NCBI GenBank assembly: GCA_024235095.1
Contig: JACKNC010000001.1
Location: 2,021,501 to 2,085,500 of the forward strand
Direction: 5' to 3'
DNA length: 64,000 nt
From: Gammaproteobacteria bacterium
GTDB taxonomy: Bacteria; Pseudomonadota; Gammaproteobacteria; Competibacterales; Competibacteraceae
A program made the translations under genes and the position numbers. The notes under the pieces were generated by a model. The model saw only the letters and a list, made by a program, of their open reading frames with translations, was not told the DNA's origin and searched no databases. This document shows, in pieces, positions 44,553-53,349 of this stretch; the first letter of the stretch is position 1, and every line of letters begins with the position of its first letter.

Positions 44553-45773
44553 CTACCCCTGGCATTCAATTTTCACCACGAAATCGCGCGCTTCGGTGGC
44601 AATCTCGGCTGTACCGCGGGCAGAACGGGGCGCGCGGCTCTGGCAATCCACACCCACGGCGTCCAGGAAGCTGCGCGCTAGGGCTGCCTTGATGGCAAAG
44701 TTGACATTTTGCGGAATGTCGCCGGTCATTTCGTGGACGCGCACGGCGTTCAGTTTGGAGCTGACCACGCCAACAACCGCGCCGTCGCCATCCAGCACCG
44801 GGCCGCCGCTGTTGCCGGATTGAATCGGCGCGGTAAATTGCAACGAGCGGGTATCGTCGCCGGGGCCAATCAGCGAACTGACGTTACCGGTAGTCACCTG
44901 GGGGCCGGAACCGAGTAAACCGCCAAGCGGATAGCCCACGACAATCACCGCTTCACCGAGTTGCGCCTGTCGTCCTTCGCGGAAGACCGCCACGCCTGGC
45001 CATGTCGTATCCGCCCGCAACAGCGCCAGGTCGTTGGTGGGATCAGCGAACACCGGCTCCAACCGACAGCGTTGACGAGGGGAGCGGGCCAGGATTTCTC
45101 TTGCGCCTTCAATGACATGGTGATTGGTTAAAATATAGCCCTCGGGATGAATGCAAAACCCCGTGCCGCTGAACGCGGTGAGACCGATGGGTTGACCCGA
45201 GCCATGCCGTGGTCCGGATCCGGCAATCGGTTGTGCGCCCGGCGCCGGTTGGGGGACCCGTAGCCCGAAATGCGCCGCCAGCGCCGGCAGTCCGGCGACA
45301 AATCCCTGCCCTACCGCTCGAAATTTCCATTGACCCTGGTGACGATACAGCTCCGCCATGATCATTGCGGTTTCGCCGCGACGGGCCGGCGGCAGCGGGA
45401 ACAGCAACAACGGCTTGTCGGCTGCATCGGTCAGCCAGGCCCGAATCGCAGTGAAGACGCCAAAGGTCACGCCCGGCGGCATGCCCGGCTTGATCGCCAA
45501 CACGATAGCGATGCGGGCGACAGCAGACGGCAACGCATCCAGTTCGATACGAAACGCGGGGGGATAACCAGCAAATGTCACTGAACCATCGGGAGAATCG
45601 GGTTGTTCGGCGCTGACCAAATCAGATAGGTCGCGCGCCTGCCCATCGACGCCCAGCAACACTGCGCCAGTCTGGGTTTGAGCCTCGAAATCCTCGCGCG
45701 GCTCGCCGCTGACGCCGACCACGACCCGACCGCTACCAATCGGTTGATTCTGTCCTGCTTGCAGTTCACGCAT
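44553..45773 (-). CDS. TerD-like domain fused to a trypsin-like serine protease
   Basis: A 406-residue fusion with no signal peptide. Residues 10-172 follow the TerD pattern: GAVLLGVDGQARDLSDLV, SPDGSVTFAG, and the very characteristic ELYRHQGQWKFRAVGQGFV. After a short Pro/Gly linker, residues 198-380 are a chymotrypsin-fold HtrA/S1C-type protease with His219 (TNHHV), Asp248 (NDLALL) and Ser322 (GNSGGP). No PDZ domain. TerD proteins bind calcium and mark stress and membrane-linked systems; the protease would be intracellular. Other ter genes are absent nearby. Role unknown. Confidence 0.85.
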   Translation of the reverse strand: MRELQAGQNQPIGSGRVVVGVSGEPREDFEAQTQTGAVLLGVDGQARDLSDLVSAEQPDSPDGSVTFAGYPPAFRIELDALPSAVARIAIVLAIKPGMPPGVTFGVFTAIRAWLTDAADKPLLLFPLPPARRGETAMIMAELYRHQGQWKFRAVGQGFVAGLPALAAHFGLRVPQPAPGAQPIAGSGPRHGSGQPIGLTAFSGTGFCIHPEGYILTNHHVIEGAREILARSPRQRCRLEPVFADPTNDLALLRADTTWPGVAVFREGRQAQLGEAVIVVGYPLGGLLGSGPQVTTGNVSSLIGPGDDTRSLQFTAPIQSGNSGGPVLDGDGAVVGVVSSKLNAVRVHEMTGDIPQNVNFAIKAALARSFLDAVGVDCQSRAPRSARGTAEIATEARDFVVKIECQG

Positions 45774-45848
45774 GACGCCCCCTCACGCCTAACCCGTCGC
45801 CTGTGCGTCCCCCTCAGCCTCGTTCTTCAAAGGGAGGAAGGTAAACGC

Positions 45849-46520
45849 CTATGTAATAGGCAGTAAATCAGAAAAATCATGAATAGCTGGAAATCCGTCC
45901 GGTGTCCGGGGCGGATCGACAGAATCTGGCCGCAGCACCGATACCAAGCGTCTGACGCCATAATCCCGCGCCGTGCGCAGAATCGATAAATTATCGTCCA
46001 CCAACAACGTCGTCGCCGGATCGAAAGGCTCAATTTCCCGCAGCCGCGGCCAAAATTCCGGTTGTTCTTTGACCAACCCAAGGTCATGGGCGCAAATCAT
46101 GGCGTCAAAATGTCCGGTCAATCGGGTCTTCTCCATCTTCAGCGCCAGGCTGTGCTGATGCGCATTGGTGACCAAGAGAATCCGCTTGCCGGCAGCGCGC
46201 AAGGCCATGAGAAATTCTACAACATGGGGATGGACCGCAATCAGGCCCTCGATTTCACGTTTCAGCGCCATAATGTCCAGCGCCAGTTCCCGCGTCCAGT
46301 AATCCAGGCAATACCACTCCAGTGTCCCCTCAATCGCCCGGGTGCGCGTCTTGATCTCGACGCGCGCCTGATCCAGTGACAAACCATGACGTTCGGCGTA
46401 GCGTTTCGGAATTAATTCCCGCCAGAAATGATTGTCGAAATGCAAATCCAGCAAAGTGCCGTCCATATCCAGCAGCACCGTGTCAATCTCTGGCCATGGC
46501 AACCGCAGGTCATGAGTCAT
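45849..46520 (-). CDS. yrfG: HAD-family GMP/IMP nucleotidase YrfG
   Basis: HAD hydrolase of 223 residues. Motif I is LLDMDGTLLDLHFDN, motif II ILLVTNA, the lysine motif GLVKEQPEFW and motif IV LLVDDNLSIL. The 'DLHFDNHFW' stretch is specific to the YrfG nucleotidases that dephosphorylate GMP and IMP. Start at 46520 has GGAG seven bases away. It is divergent from cysQ, a neighbourhood (with nudE) common in gammaproteobacteria; nudE itself is missing here. Confidence 0.92.
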   Translation of the reverse strand: MTHDLRLPWPEIDTVLLDMDGTLLDLHFDNHFWRELIPKRYAERHGLSLDQARVEIKTRTRAIEGTLEWYCLDYWTRELALDIMALKREIEGLIAVHPHVVEFLMALRAAGKRILLVTNAHQHSLALKMEKTRLTGHFDAMICAHDLGLVKEQPEFWPRLREIEPFDPATTLLVDDNLSILRTARDYGVRRLVSVLRPDSVDPPRTPDGFPAIHDFSDLLPIT

Positions 46521-46636
46521 GGAAAAACTCCGCCGACAAGCGGCTTGGGGTGAATTTTGTGTAGAATTAGTGCGTGAATGCAGATGGTTGATACGCACTC
46601 CACATCATTATAACGACCCACGAGGTTTTTCATGTC

Positions 46637-47482
46637 ATGAACGACGTCCCTCCTATCGAATTGTCCGCCCTGGCGGAGCCGGTTCAGGCCATCGCCCGGG
46701 AGGCGGGACGCCGCATTTTGGACGTGTACGCCGGTTCCTTCAGTATTATCGAAAAAGCCGATCAAAGCCCGGTCACCGAGGCGGATCTCGCCGCTCATAA
46801 CTGCATCCTGCGTGGCCTGATTCGCCTGACCCCTCAGATTCCGATCCTGTCCGAGGAAGCCTCCGAAATCGGTTTCGCGGAACGCAGCCAATGGGAATGG
46901 CTGTGGTTGGTGGACCCCCTCGATGGCACTCGCGAATTTATTCGACGCAGCGATCAGTTCTCCGTGAACATTGCGCTGATTCACCAACATGAGGCTGTGT
47001 TCGGACTGGTTCTCTCGCCTGTCGACGGCGTCTGTTACTACGCCTGGCGCGGCGGCGGCGCCTGGAAGAAACCCCGCAGCGGCAAACCCGCCTGGCGTAT
47101 CCAGGTCGCCCAGAGCAGCCATCAGCCTCCCCGGGTGACTAGCAGTGAAGCTTCTTACCGGAGTCGCCGCTTGCAGGATTATCTGAAACAACTGGGCGAC
47201 TATCGACATCTGTTCATGGGTAGCGCGCTGAAATCGTGCCTGATTGCTGAAGGGAAAGCAGATCTTTATCCGCGCTTCGGGCCAACCGGCGAATGGGATA
47301 CGGCTGCTGCGCAAATCATTATCGAGGAAGGCGGAGGTCAGATGACCGATATGCAACTGCGGCCGCTGCGCTATAACGCCCGGCCTGTGCTGATTAACCC
47401 CGATTTCTTTGCATTCGGCGACACCGGACGCGATTGGTCCCGCTATCTATCGCAACGCCAATCCCGTGCGGTTAGTAATTAG
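46637..47482 (+). CDS. cysQ: 3'(2'),5'-bisphosphate nucleotidase
   Basis: CysQ degrades PAP, the by-product of sulfate reduction, to AMP. The 281-residue protein has the inositol-phosphatase-like metal site: EEA in LSEEASEIGF, VDPLDGTREF and the C-terminal GEWDTAAAQIIIEEGGG. Magnesium-dependent, lithium-sensitive family. It may share a transcript with zapE, whose start is 41 bases past its stop. Confidence 0.95.
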   Translation: MNDVPPIELSALAEPVQAIAREAGRRILDVYAGSFSIIEKADQSPVTEADLAAHNCILRGLIRLTPQIPILSEEASEIGFAERSQWEWLWLVDPLDGTREFIRRSDQFSVNIALIHQHEAVFGLVLSPVDGVCYYAWRGGGAWKKPRSGKPAWRIQVAQSSHQPPRVTSSEASYRSRRLQDYLKQLGDYRHLFMGSALKSCLIAEGKADLYPRFGPTGEWDTAAAQIIIEEGGGQMTDMQLRPLRYNARPVLINPDFFAFGDTGRDWSRYLSQRQSRAVSN

Positions 47483-47522
47483 TGATTTGTCAAAAGCAAA
47501 CCAGACTTTATTGAGTTCCGCT

Positions 47523-48641
47523 ATGCCCTACGAACGTTATCGCCTTGATCTGGAAAGGGAAGGATTCCAGCATGATCCTGCCCAGGAACGAGCTATTCTG
47601 CACTTGCAGAAAATCTACGATCAATTGATGGCTCAACCGGAGCCAGCGCCCATTAAGAAGACCGGCGGCCTGTTGAGCCGGTTAACTGGTCGCGATAAAC
47701 CTGCCGCCGTCAGTAGCAGCCCTGCGATTCGCGGACTCTACATGTGGGGCGGCGTCGGTCGCGGCAAGACCTATCTGGTGGACACTTTCGTCGATGCGTT
47801 GCCTCTGGAGCACAAGCAGCGCATTCACTTTCACAGTTTCATGCGTGCGGTTCACGGTGAACTTAAACAGCTTAAACAGCAACAGGAACCCTTGCGCATT
47901 GTCGCTCAGCGCTTTGCCGAAAAAGCGCGCGTCATCTGTCTGGATGAGTTCTTTGTTTCCGACATTACCGACGCCATGTTGCTGTACGGTTTGCTGAAAG
48001 AGTTGTTTGCCCGTGGCGTGACGTTAATTACGACTTCCAACATCCCGCCTGATGATTTATACAAGGATGGCTTGCAACGAGCGCGCTTTCTACCAGCGAT
48101 TGATTTAATCAAGCAACATCTGGATATTTTAAATGTGGATGGCGGCACCGATTATCGGTTGCGCTATCTGGAAAAGGCCGAGATTTATCATTATCCGTTG
48201 GATGACCGGGCCGAGCAGATTTTGCATGAAATATTCAGCAACATTGCGCCTGAGCCGGGGCATCGCGGCGGCGATTTGGAAATTGAAGGCCGTTTTATTC
48301 CCACCCTGCGCGAGGCAGACGATATCGTCTGGTTCAACTTCCGGGCGATTTGCGATGGGCCGCGCGGCACGAACGACTACATCGAAATCGCTCGCTGTTT
48401 TCATACGGTGCTGATTTCCAATATCCCGGTCATGGATTGGCAAATGGAGAATCAGGCGCGGCGTTTCGTGAATCTGGTCGATGAATTTTACGACCGGAGC
48501 GTAAAACTGATCATCTCTGCCGCCGCGCCGCCCCACGAACTTTATACCGGCCAAAAACTGAAATTCGAGTTCCAGCGCACGGTGAGCCGCTTGCAAGAAA
48601 TGCAGTCGCATGAATATCTGGAACGGCCGCATGTGCCGTAG
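47523..48641 (+). CDS. zapE: Cell-division ATPase ZapE (AFG1 family)
   Basis: A 372-residue AAA-like ATPase that associates with the division ring in E. coli. Walker A is GGVGRGKT, Walker B VICLDEFFVSD, followed by ITTSNIPPDDLYKDGLQRARFLP, the family's signature. The start at 47523 (MPYERYRLD) is the normal family start, although the ribosome site is weak; the frame is open further upstream into cysQ. Length normal. Confidence 0.94.
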   Translation: MPYERYRLDLEREGFQHDPAQERAILHLQKIYDQLMAQPEPAPIKKTGGLLSRLTGRDKPAAVSSSPAIRGLYMWGGVGRGKTYLVDTFVDALPLEHKQRIHFHSFMRAVHGELKQLKQQQEPLRIVAQRFAEKARVICLDEFFVSDITDAMLLYGLLKELFARGVTLITTSNIPPDDLYKDGLQRARFLPAIDLIKQHLDILNVDGGTDYRLRYLEKAEIYHYPLDDRAEQILHEIFSNIAPEPGHRGGDLEIEGRFIPTLREADDIVWFNFRAICDGPRGTNDYIEIARCFHTVLISNIPVMDWQMENQARRFVNLVDEFYDRSVKLIISAAAPPHELYTGQKLKFEFQRTVSRLQEMQSHEYLERPHVP

Positions 48642-48674
48642 ATTCTGCGATTCCGCTACTCGTTGTGCGTCCGC

Positions 48675-50996
48675 TCAAGGCGCATCCCAATAATGCCGGT
48701 TCCTGCTTCGCTCGCGTTCCGGCACTAACGGTTGACCCGGCTCCAGGCGAAAGGTCAGCGCGCCTTCCCAGGAGGAATCGAGCAAGGCCGCGCCGGTAGC
48801 CTGGTATCGAGCCACGGTATCGGCGCGCGGGTAGCCGTAGCGGTTGTGGTAGCCGGTTGCAAACAGGATGTAGCGTGGGTGAATCGCATCCAGAAAGATC
48901 GGCGTGGATAGATTACGGCGACCCTGATGCGGGGCGACCAGCACCTCAGCGGTTAACCCGTTCCCATAGGTTTTCGCCAGCGCGATTTCCGCACGGGTTT
49001 CGATATCGCCGGGCAGCAGCACTCGACCTGTGATCCCCTCGACTTTGAGAACGCAGGAGGCATTATCATCGCTGAAACCCTGCGGGGGCGGATGCAGCAC
49101 CTGAAAGCGCACTCCATCCCATTCCCAAACCTGGCCGGCCCGGCACGGTTCCGCGCCGTCAATGGGCATTTGCTCAGGCACCGAGGTCAGAATGCGCTCT
49201 ACTGGCAACAACTCTCGCAGTGAGCGCACTCCGCTCATATGCTGGCTATCGGCGTGGCTGACGATCAGCGTATCGACCCGCTCCGCGCCCTGCCAACGCA
49301 GGAAAGGCGCCAGTACTGCGCGTCCAGCGTCCAACGTGAAACCGAGCCGCCGGCCCGTATCGTAGACCAGGATATGATTCCGGGTGCGCACTACGGCGGA
49401 CAGACCCTCGCCAACATCCAGCAAGGTGAACCAGAATCCGCCGGAGGCCGGTAACAAAATCGGCGGCCACAGCAACGGCAAACATAGAGGGATGCCCAGC
49501 CAGCGCCCCGGTAGGCCGCGAGGCGCCAGGAGCCAGGCCACACCGATCAGGGCCAGCGCCAACGTCCAAACTGGCGGTGTCGGACGGTGCAACACCAGAT
49601 CGGGCCATTGATCCAACCCGCGGAGAATGTGCCATAACCCTTCCATGGTCATAGCCGCTAAATTCAGGATCAGCGACTGCAAGGCCGTGCTCACCGGCGT
49701 CAGCAGCGCCGCCAGCAGACTTAGGGGCAGCACGGTCAAACCCACCCAGGGAATGGCGATCAGGTTGGCAACCGGCGCTATCAACGGGAACTGTTGAAAG
49801 AACAAGAGCGTTGGCGGCAACAGTCCCAAGGTGATATTCAGTTGCAGGCGGACCGTTTGACCAAACGCATGGCGTTCATGCCAACGACCGCTGACACTGT
49901 AGAGAATCACCGCCACGGCTCCGAAGGACAGCCAGAATCCTACCCCCATGGGTGCGCCAGGATCGACGATCAACACCACCAGCAACGCCAGCGCCAGAAT
50001 GCGTCCCGCCGCCACCGGACGCAAGGCGATCAACGCGAGCATGGCCACAGCCACCATGAGAAAGGAACGCTGGGCAGGCACCGCCAATCCGGACAACAGG
50101 GTATAACCACCGGCCCCGAACAGCGCGCCCAGCGCCGCCGCGCGAGTGGCCGGCCAGCACAGCGCCCAGGCGGGGACTCGACTCCATAGGTTCCAGACCA
50201 GCACAAACGCCAGGCTGGCGATCAAACCGACATGCGTCCCGGAGATCGCCATCAGGTGACTCGTGCCCGTGCGCCGGAAAGTTTCCCATTGCCAGGGACT
50301 GATGCCGCCTCGTTCACCCACCGCCAAAGCAGTCAAAATACCAGTATATGGATTGCCGGGTAACGCCTGTTGAAAACGGTCGGCGATCAATTGGCGATAA
50401 CGGTTCACCGGATAACGCTCGGCTTCGGCCAACCGGCGCGGCGACGGGTGGGGGCGAATCGAACCGGTGGCGATGATACCCTGAGCGTATAACCAGCGTT
50501 CGTAATCGAAGCCGCCGGGATTGCGCAGTCCCCAGGGTTTTTTGAGTCGCACGGTGAATTGCCAGCGATCACCGACTCGCAAGGCCGGATCGGCGGCGGA
50601 GTCGGCTTCTACATCATCAGCTTCGCCATTATCCCACCAGGACAGACGCAATCGATGACTCGCCAGGAGCATCGAAGATTGCTCGTTGCCGTCAATCGAA
50701 GCAACCTCGAATACGAAGCGGATACTGCGACCTTCATGCTCCGGGATCGTCGCGATCCAGCCCTCGACCGGAAGTTCCATACCTTCCAGTTCATTAGGTA
50801 ACATGGCAACCGAAGGGGCTAGTAACAAGGCCCATAGAAATCCTGCCAGGCTCCAAACCGGCAATCGCAACCAGGGGACGCGCCATACAATAAGCGCGAC
50901 GCCGGGCAACGCCAGCGCCCAGCGTCGATCAGGCAATTCCGGGAACGCTTCCAGGAGCAGAATGCCAATCAAAAAAGCGATGGCGCCCAGGCGCAT
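48675..50996 (-). CDS. comEC: DNA internalisation channel ComEC/Rec2
   Basis: A 773-residue protein for DNA uptake across the inner membrane. The N-terminal part is an OB-like domain between helices; the middle has about ten hydrophobic segments with the competence-domain stretch HLMAISGTHVGLIASLAF; the C-terminal third is a metallo-beta-lactamase-like domain with VSHADSQHMSG (one position of the usual DxDH differs) and VAPHQGRRNLSTP. Its presence suggests natural competence, or a competence remnant. No other competence gene is in the window. Confidence 0.93.
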   Translation of the reverse strand: MRLGAIAFLIGILLLEAFPELPDRRWALALPGVALIVWRVPWLRLPVWSLAGFLWALLLAPSVAMLPNELEGMELPVEGWIATIPEHEGRSIRFVFEVASIDGNEQSSMLLASHRLRLSWWDNGEADDVEADSAADPALRVGDRWQFTVRLKKPWGLRNPGGFDYERWLYAQGIIATGSIRPHPSPRRLAEAERYPVNRYRQLIADRFQQALPGNPYTGILTALAVGERGGISPWQWETFRRTGTSHLMAISGTHVGLIASLAFVLVWNLWSRVPAWALCWPATRAAALGALFGAGGYTLLSGLAVPAQRSFLMVAVAMLALIALRPVAAGRILALALLVVLIVDPGAPMGVGFWLSFGAVAVILYSVSGRWHERHAFGQTVRLQLNITLGLLPPTLLFFQQFPLIAPVANLIAIPWVGLTVLPLSLLAALLTPVSTALQSLILNLAAMTMEGLWHILRGLDQWPDLVLHRPTPPVWTLALALIGVAWLLAPRGLPGRWLGIPLCLPLLWPPILLPASGGFWFTLLDVGEGLSAVVRTRNHILVYDTGRRLGFTLDAGRAVLAPFLRWQGAERVDTLIVSHADSQHMSGVRSLRELLPVERILTSVPEQMPIDGAEPCRAGQVWEWDGVRFQVLHPPPQGFSDDNASCVLKVEGITGRVLLPGDIETRAEIALAKTYGNGLTAEVLVAPHQGRRNLSTPIFLDAIHPRYILFATGYHNRYGYPRADTVARYQATGAALLDSSWEGALTFRLEPGQPLVPERERSRNRHYWDAP

Positions 50997-51279
50997 GGAG
51001 TATTAAATACCCAGTTGATTTCCAAAAAGAACCTTATGTGGTAAAGGGCGCTGTTCCATATTCATAATGAAGAATGCGGTTTCGCTGGTCATCAAAAGCG
51101 CCAGCACGATTCCGCTGAAAACATGATCTATAATTCTACTATGGCAGCTTTTAACGCTGCCGTTTTGATTTTGGAGAACAGCTTGCGAACGGTGCGCCCC
51201 AGGAAAGCGTGCCTTCCGCAAGCCGGTTTGCAATCATTTAGAAGGGCCGGTCATCCGGCTTTGCAGCGAAATCCCTATA
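50997..51279. other. Divergent spacer, comEC / argF
   Basis: A 283-base spacer. A minus-strand frame (51003-51119) would encode a short hydrophobic peptide beginning MFSGIVLALLMTSETAFFIM; it could be a small membrane protein or chance, and no ribosome site supports it. On the plus strand TATAAT at 51129-51134 is a candidate -10 for argF; the -35 is not obvious. A stem-loop follows at 51143. Confidence 0.3.
51143..51173 (+). terminator. Leader hairpin with T-rich tail upstream of argF
   Basis: GGCAGC (51143-51148), a seven-base loop and GCTGCC (51156-51161) are followed by GTTTTGATTTT. The stem lies just after a TATAAT box and 106 bases before argF. It looks like an intrinsic terminator or attenuator, but no leader peptide was recognised. 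It could also end transcription of an unseen small RNA. Confidence 0.4.
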
Positions 51280-52188
51280 ATGAAAACACGCCATTTTCTC
51301 AGCCTGTTTGATTTAACTCCGACTGAATTGCGACAGATCCTGCAGCGCGCCAATGAATTTAAGATGCTGCGCCAGCGTGGGGAATATTCCGCGCCGTTTC
51401 CAGGCAAAGTGTTGGGTATGATTTTTGAGAAAGCCTCCACGCGCACACGGGTCTCCTTCGAGGCGGGCATGGCGCAGCTGGGCGGCAACGCGATTTTCCT
51501 GTCGCCGCGCGATACCCAGCTGGGCCGGGGTGAACCGATTGAGGACACCGCCAGGGTCGTGTCCAGCATGGTAGACCTGGTAATGATCCGTACCTTTGCC
51601 CATGCAAGCATCGAACGTTTCGCTGAATATTCCACCGCACCAGTGATCAATGGGTTAACCGACCACAACCATCCCTGTCAGTTGTTGGCGGATCTGCAAA
51701 CTTTCATTGAACATCACGGCGAAATTCAGGGTCGAACCGTGGCCTGGATTGGCGATGGTAATAATATGTGCAACAGCTATCTAAGCGCCGCTTGTCAATG
51801 TGATTTCCAGTTGCGCATCGCAGTACCCCTAGGTTATGAACCGGATGCCGAGTTGTTAAAACGCGCGGCGGGTCGAGTGGTTCTGTTGCGCGACCCGCTG
51901 GCCGCTGCCCGGAATGCGGACCTGGTGACCACCGACGTATGGTCCAGCATGGGTAAGGAAGAGCAGCAAGAGCGGCGGATTCGTGATTTTTCGCCCTATC
52001 AAGTGACGTCTGAAATCATGGCCCAGGCTAAGCCTGACGCCCTTTTTCTGCATTGCCTGCCCGCCCATCGCGGCGAGGAAGTCAGCGCTGAGGTCATCGA
52101 CGGACCACAAAGCCGGGTCTGGGATCAGGCGGAGAATCGCCTGCACGCGCAAAAGGCGCTCATGGAATTTTTGTTGCTTGCAAAATGA
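51280..52188 (+). CDS. argF: Ornithine carbamoyltransferase
   Basis: Makes citrulline from ornithine and carbamoyl phosphate in arginine synthesis. The 302-residue protein has the carbamoyl-phosphate loop ASTRTRVSFEAGM, the DHNHPCQLLADL motif and HCLPAHRGEEV near the C-terminus with the ornithine-side cysteine. Length typical of the anabolic form. The rnf genes begin 21 bases after it on the same strand. Confidence 0.96.
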   Translation: MKTRHFLSLFDLTPTELRQILQRANEFKMLRQRGEYSAPFPGKVLGMIFEKASTRTRVSFEAGMAQLGGNAIFLSPRDTQLGRGEPIEDTARVVSSMVDLVMIRTFAHASIERFAEYSTAPVINGLTDHNHPCQLLADLQTFIEHHGEIQGRTVAWIGDGNNMCNSYLSAACQCDFQLRIAVPLGYEPDAELLKRAAGRVVLLRDPLAAARNADLVTTDVWSSMGKEEQQERRIRDFSPYQVTSEIMAQAKPDALFLHCLPAHRGEEVSAEVIDGPQSRVWDQAENRLHAQKALMEFLLLAK

Positions 52189-52209
52189 ACCGACTTTGAA
52201 CGCTCATTT

Positions 52210-52791
52210 ATGAAAGAGTATGCGCTGATCCTGATCGGCACGATCCTGGTCAATAATTTTGTGCTGGTGAAATTTCTGGGGCTATGTCCCTTCATGGGCG
52301 TATCCCGCAAGCTGGAAACCGCCCTGGGCATGGGGCTAGCGACGACTTTCGTGCTGACCCTGTCATCCATTTGCGCCTATCTCACTGACGAGTATCTGCT
52401 GGCGCCGTTAGGACTCGAATATCTGCGGACCATCGCTTTCATTCTGGTCATTGCCGTGGTCGTCCAGTTCACCGAGATGGTCGTGCATAAAACCAGTCCG
52501 CTGCTGTATCAGGTGCTGGGAATTTATCTGCCGCTGATCACCACGAACTGTGCGGTGCTGGGCGTCGCCCTGCTGAATGTCCAAACCCGGCATGGCTTTG
52601 TTGAATCGGGCTTGTACGGCTTCGGCGCAGCAGTGGGTTTTTCGCTGGTGATGGTGCTGTTCGCGGCCATGCGCGAGCGCATCGTGACCGCGGATGTGCC
52701 GATCCCGTTTCGAGGTGCGGCCATCACCCTGGTAACCGCTGGATTGATGTCGCTGGCGTTCATGGGCTTTGCCGGTTTGGTGAGAGGCTAA
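52210..52791 (+). CDS. rnfA: Rnf complex membrane subunit RnfA
   Basis: The 193-residue protein has six hydrophobic helices and the family start MKEYALILIGTILVNNFVLV KFLG, with FMGVS and a central ITTNCAVLGVALL motif, where the cysteines that may hold a membrane iron centre lie (also LGLCPF). RnfA and RnfE are homologous and face each other in the complex; RnfE is not found here. Rnf links ferredoxin and NADH redox to sodium or proton flow. Confidence 0.96.
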   Translation: MKEYALILIGTILVNNFVLVKFLGLCPFMGVSRKLETALGMGLATTFVLTLSSICAYLTDEYLLAPLGLEYLRTIAFILVIAVVVQFTEMVVHKTSPLLYQVLGIYLPLITTNCAVLGVALLNVQTRHGFVESGLYGFGAAVGFSLVMVLFAAMRERIVTADVPIPFRGAAITLVTAGLMSLAFMGFAGLVRG

Positions 52792-52797
52792 GGAAGA

Positions 52798-53349
52798 ATG
52801 ATTGCCGCAATTATCGTGTTAAGTGCGCTGGCCGGCGTTTCCGGCCTGCTGCTGGGCTTTGCCGCCGTCCGTTTCAGGGTGGAAGGCGATCCGATTGTTG
52901 ACAAGATCGACGCCATTCTTCCGCAAACTCAATGTGGGCAATGTGGCTATCCAGGGTGCCGGCCTTACGCCGAAGCCATCGCCGCCGGGGAAGCCGACAT
53001 CAATCAATGTCCGCCGGGTGGTGAAAACGGCGTTGCCGCTTTGGCTGACCTGTTAGGCCGCGATCCCAAGCCGCTGAGCGCCGAGCATGGGGTTGCGAAA
53101 CCGAAAATGCTGGCGGTGATCGACGAGCAGAACTGCATCGGTTGCACCTTATGCATCCAAGCCTGTCCGGTGGACGCCATTCTCGGCGCGGCCAAGCACA
53201 TGCATACGGTGATCGCCAGCGAATGTACCGGTTGCGAGTTGTGTCTGGCGCCCTGTCCGGTGGACTGTATCGACATGGTCCCGGTCGCGCAGACCATTGC
53301 CACCTGGAAATGGACTTATCCCGACGTGACTGTTAAAGCCGCTGCATGA
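52798..53349 (+). CDS. rnfB: Rnf complex ferredoxin subunit RnfB
   Basis: A 183-residue protein with an N-terminal membrane anchor. Cysteine motifs are CGQCGYPGCRPYA, CIGCTLCIQACPVDAI and CTGCELCLAPCPVDCI, for three iron-sulfur clusters; RnfB is the entry subunit for low-potential electrons. Its stop overlaps the rnfC start by four bases. Confidence 0.96.
   Translation: MIAAIIVLSALAGVSGLLLGFAAVRFRVEGDPIVDKIDAILPQTQCGQCGYPGCRPYAEAIAAGEADINQCPPGGENGVAALADLLGRDPKPLSAEHGVAKPKMLAVIDEQNCIGCTLCIQACPVDAILGAAKHMHTVIASECTGCELCLAPCPVDCIDMVPVAQTIATWKWTYPDVTVKAAA

Noticed and set aside
51003..51233. Minus-strand frame of 76 codons with a hydrophobic C-terminal half
   Set aside because: The N-terminal half is unlike a protein and overlaps argF control signals; only a shorter membrane peptide is conceivable, without a ribosome site.
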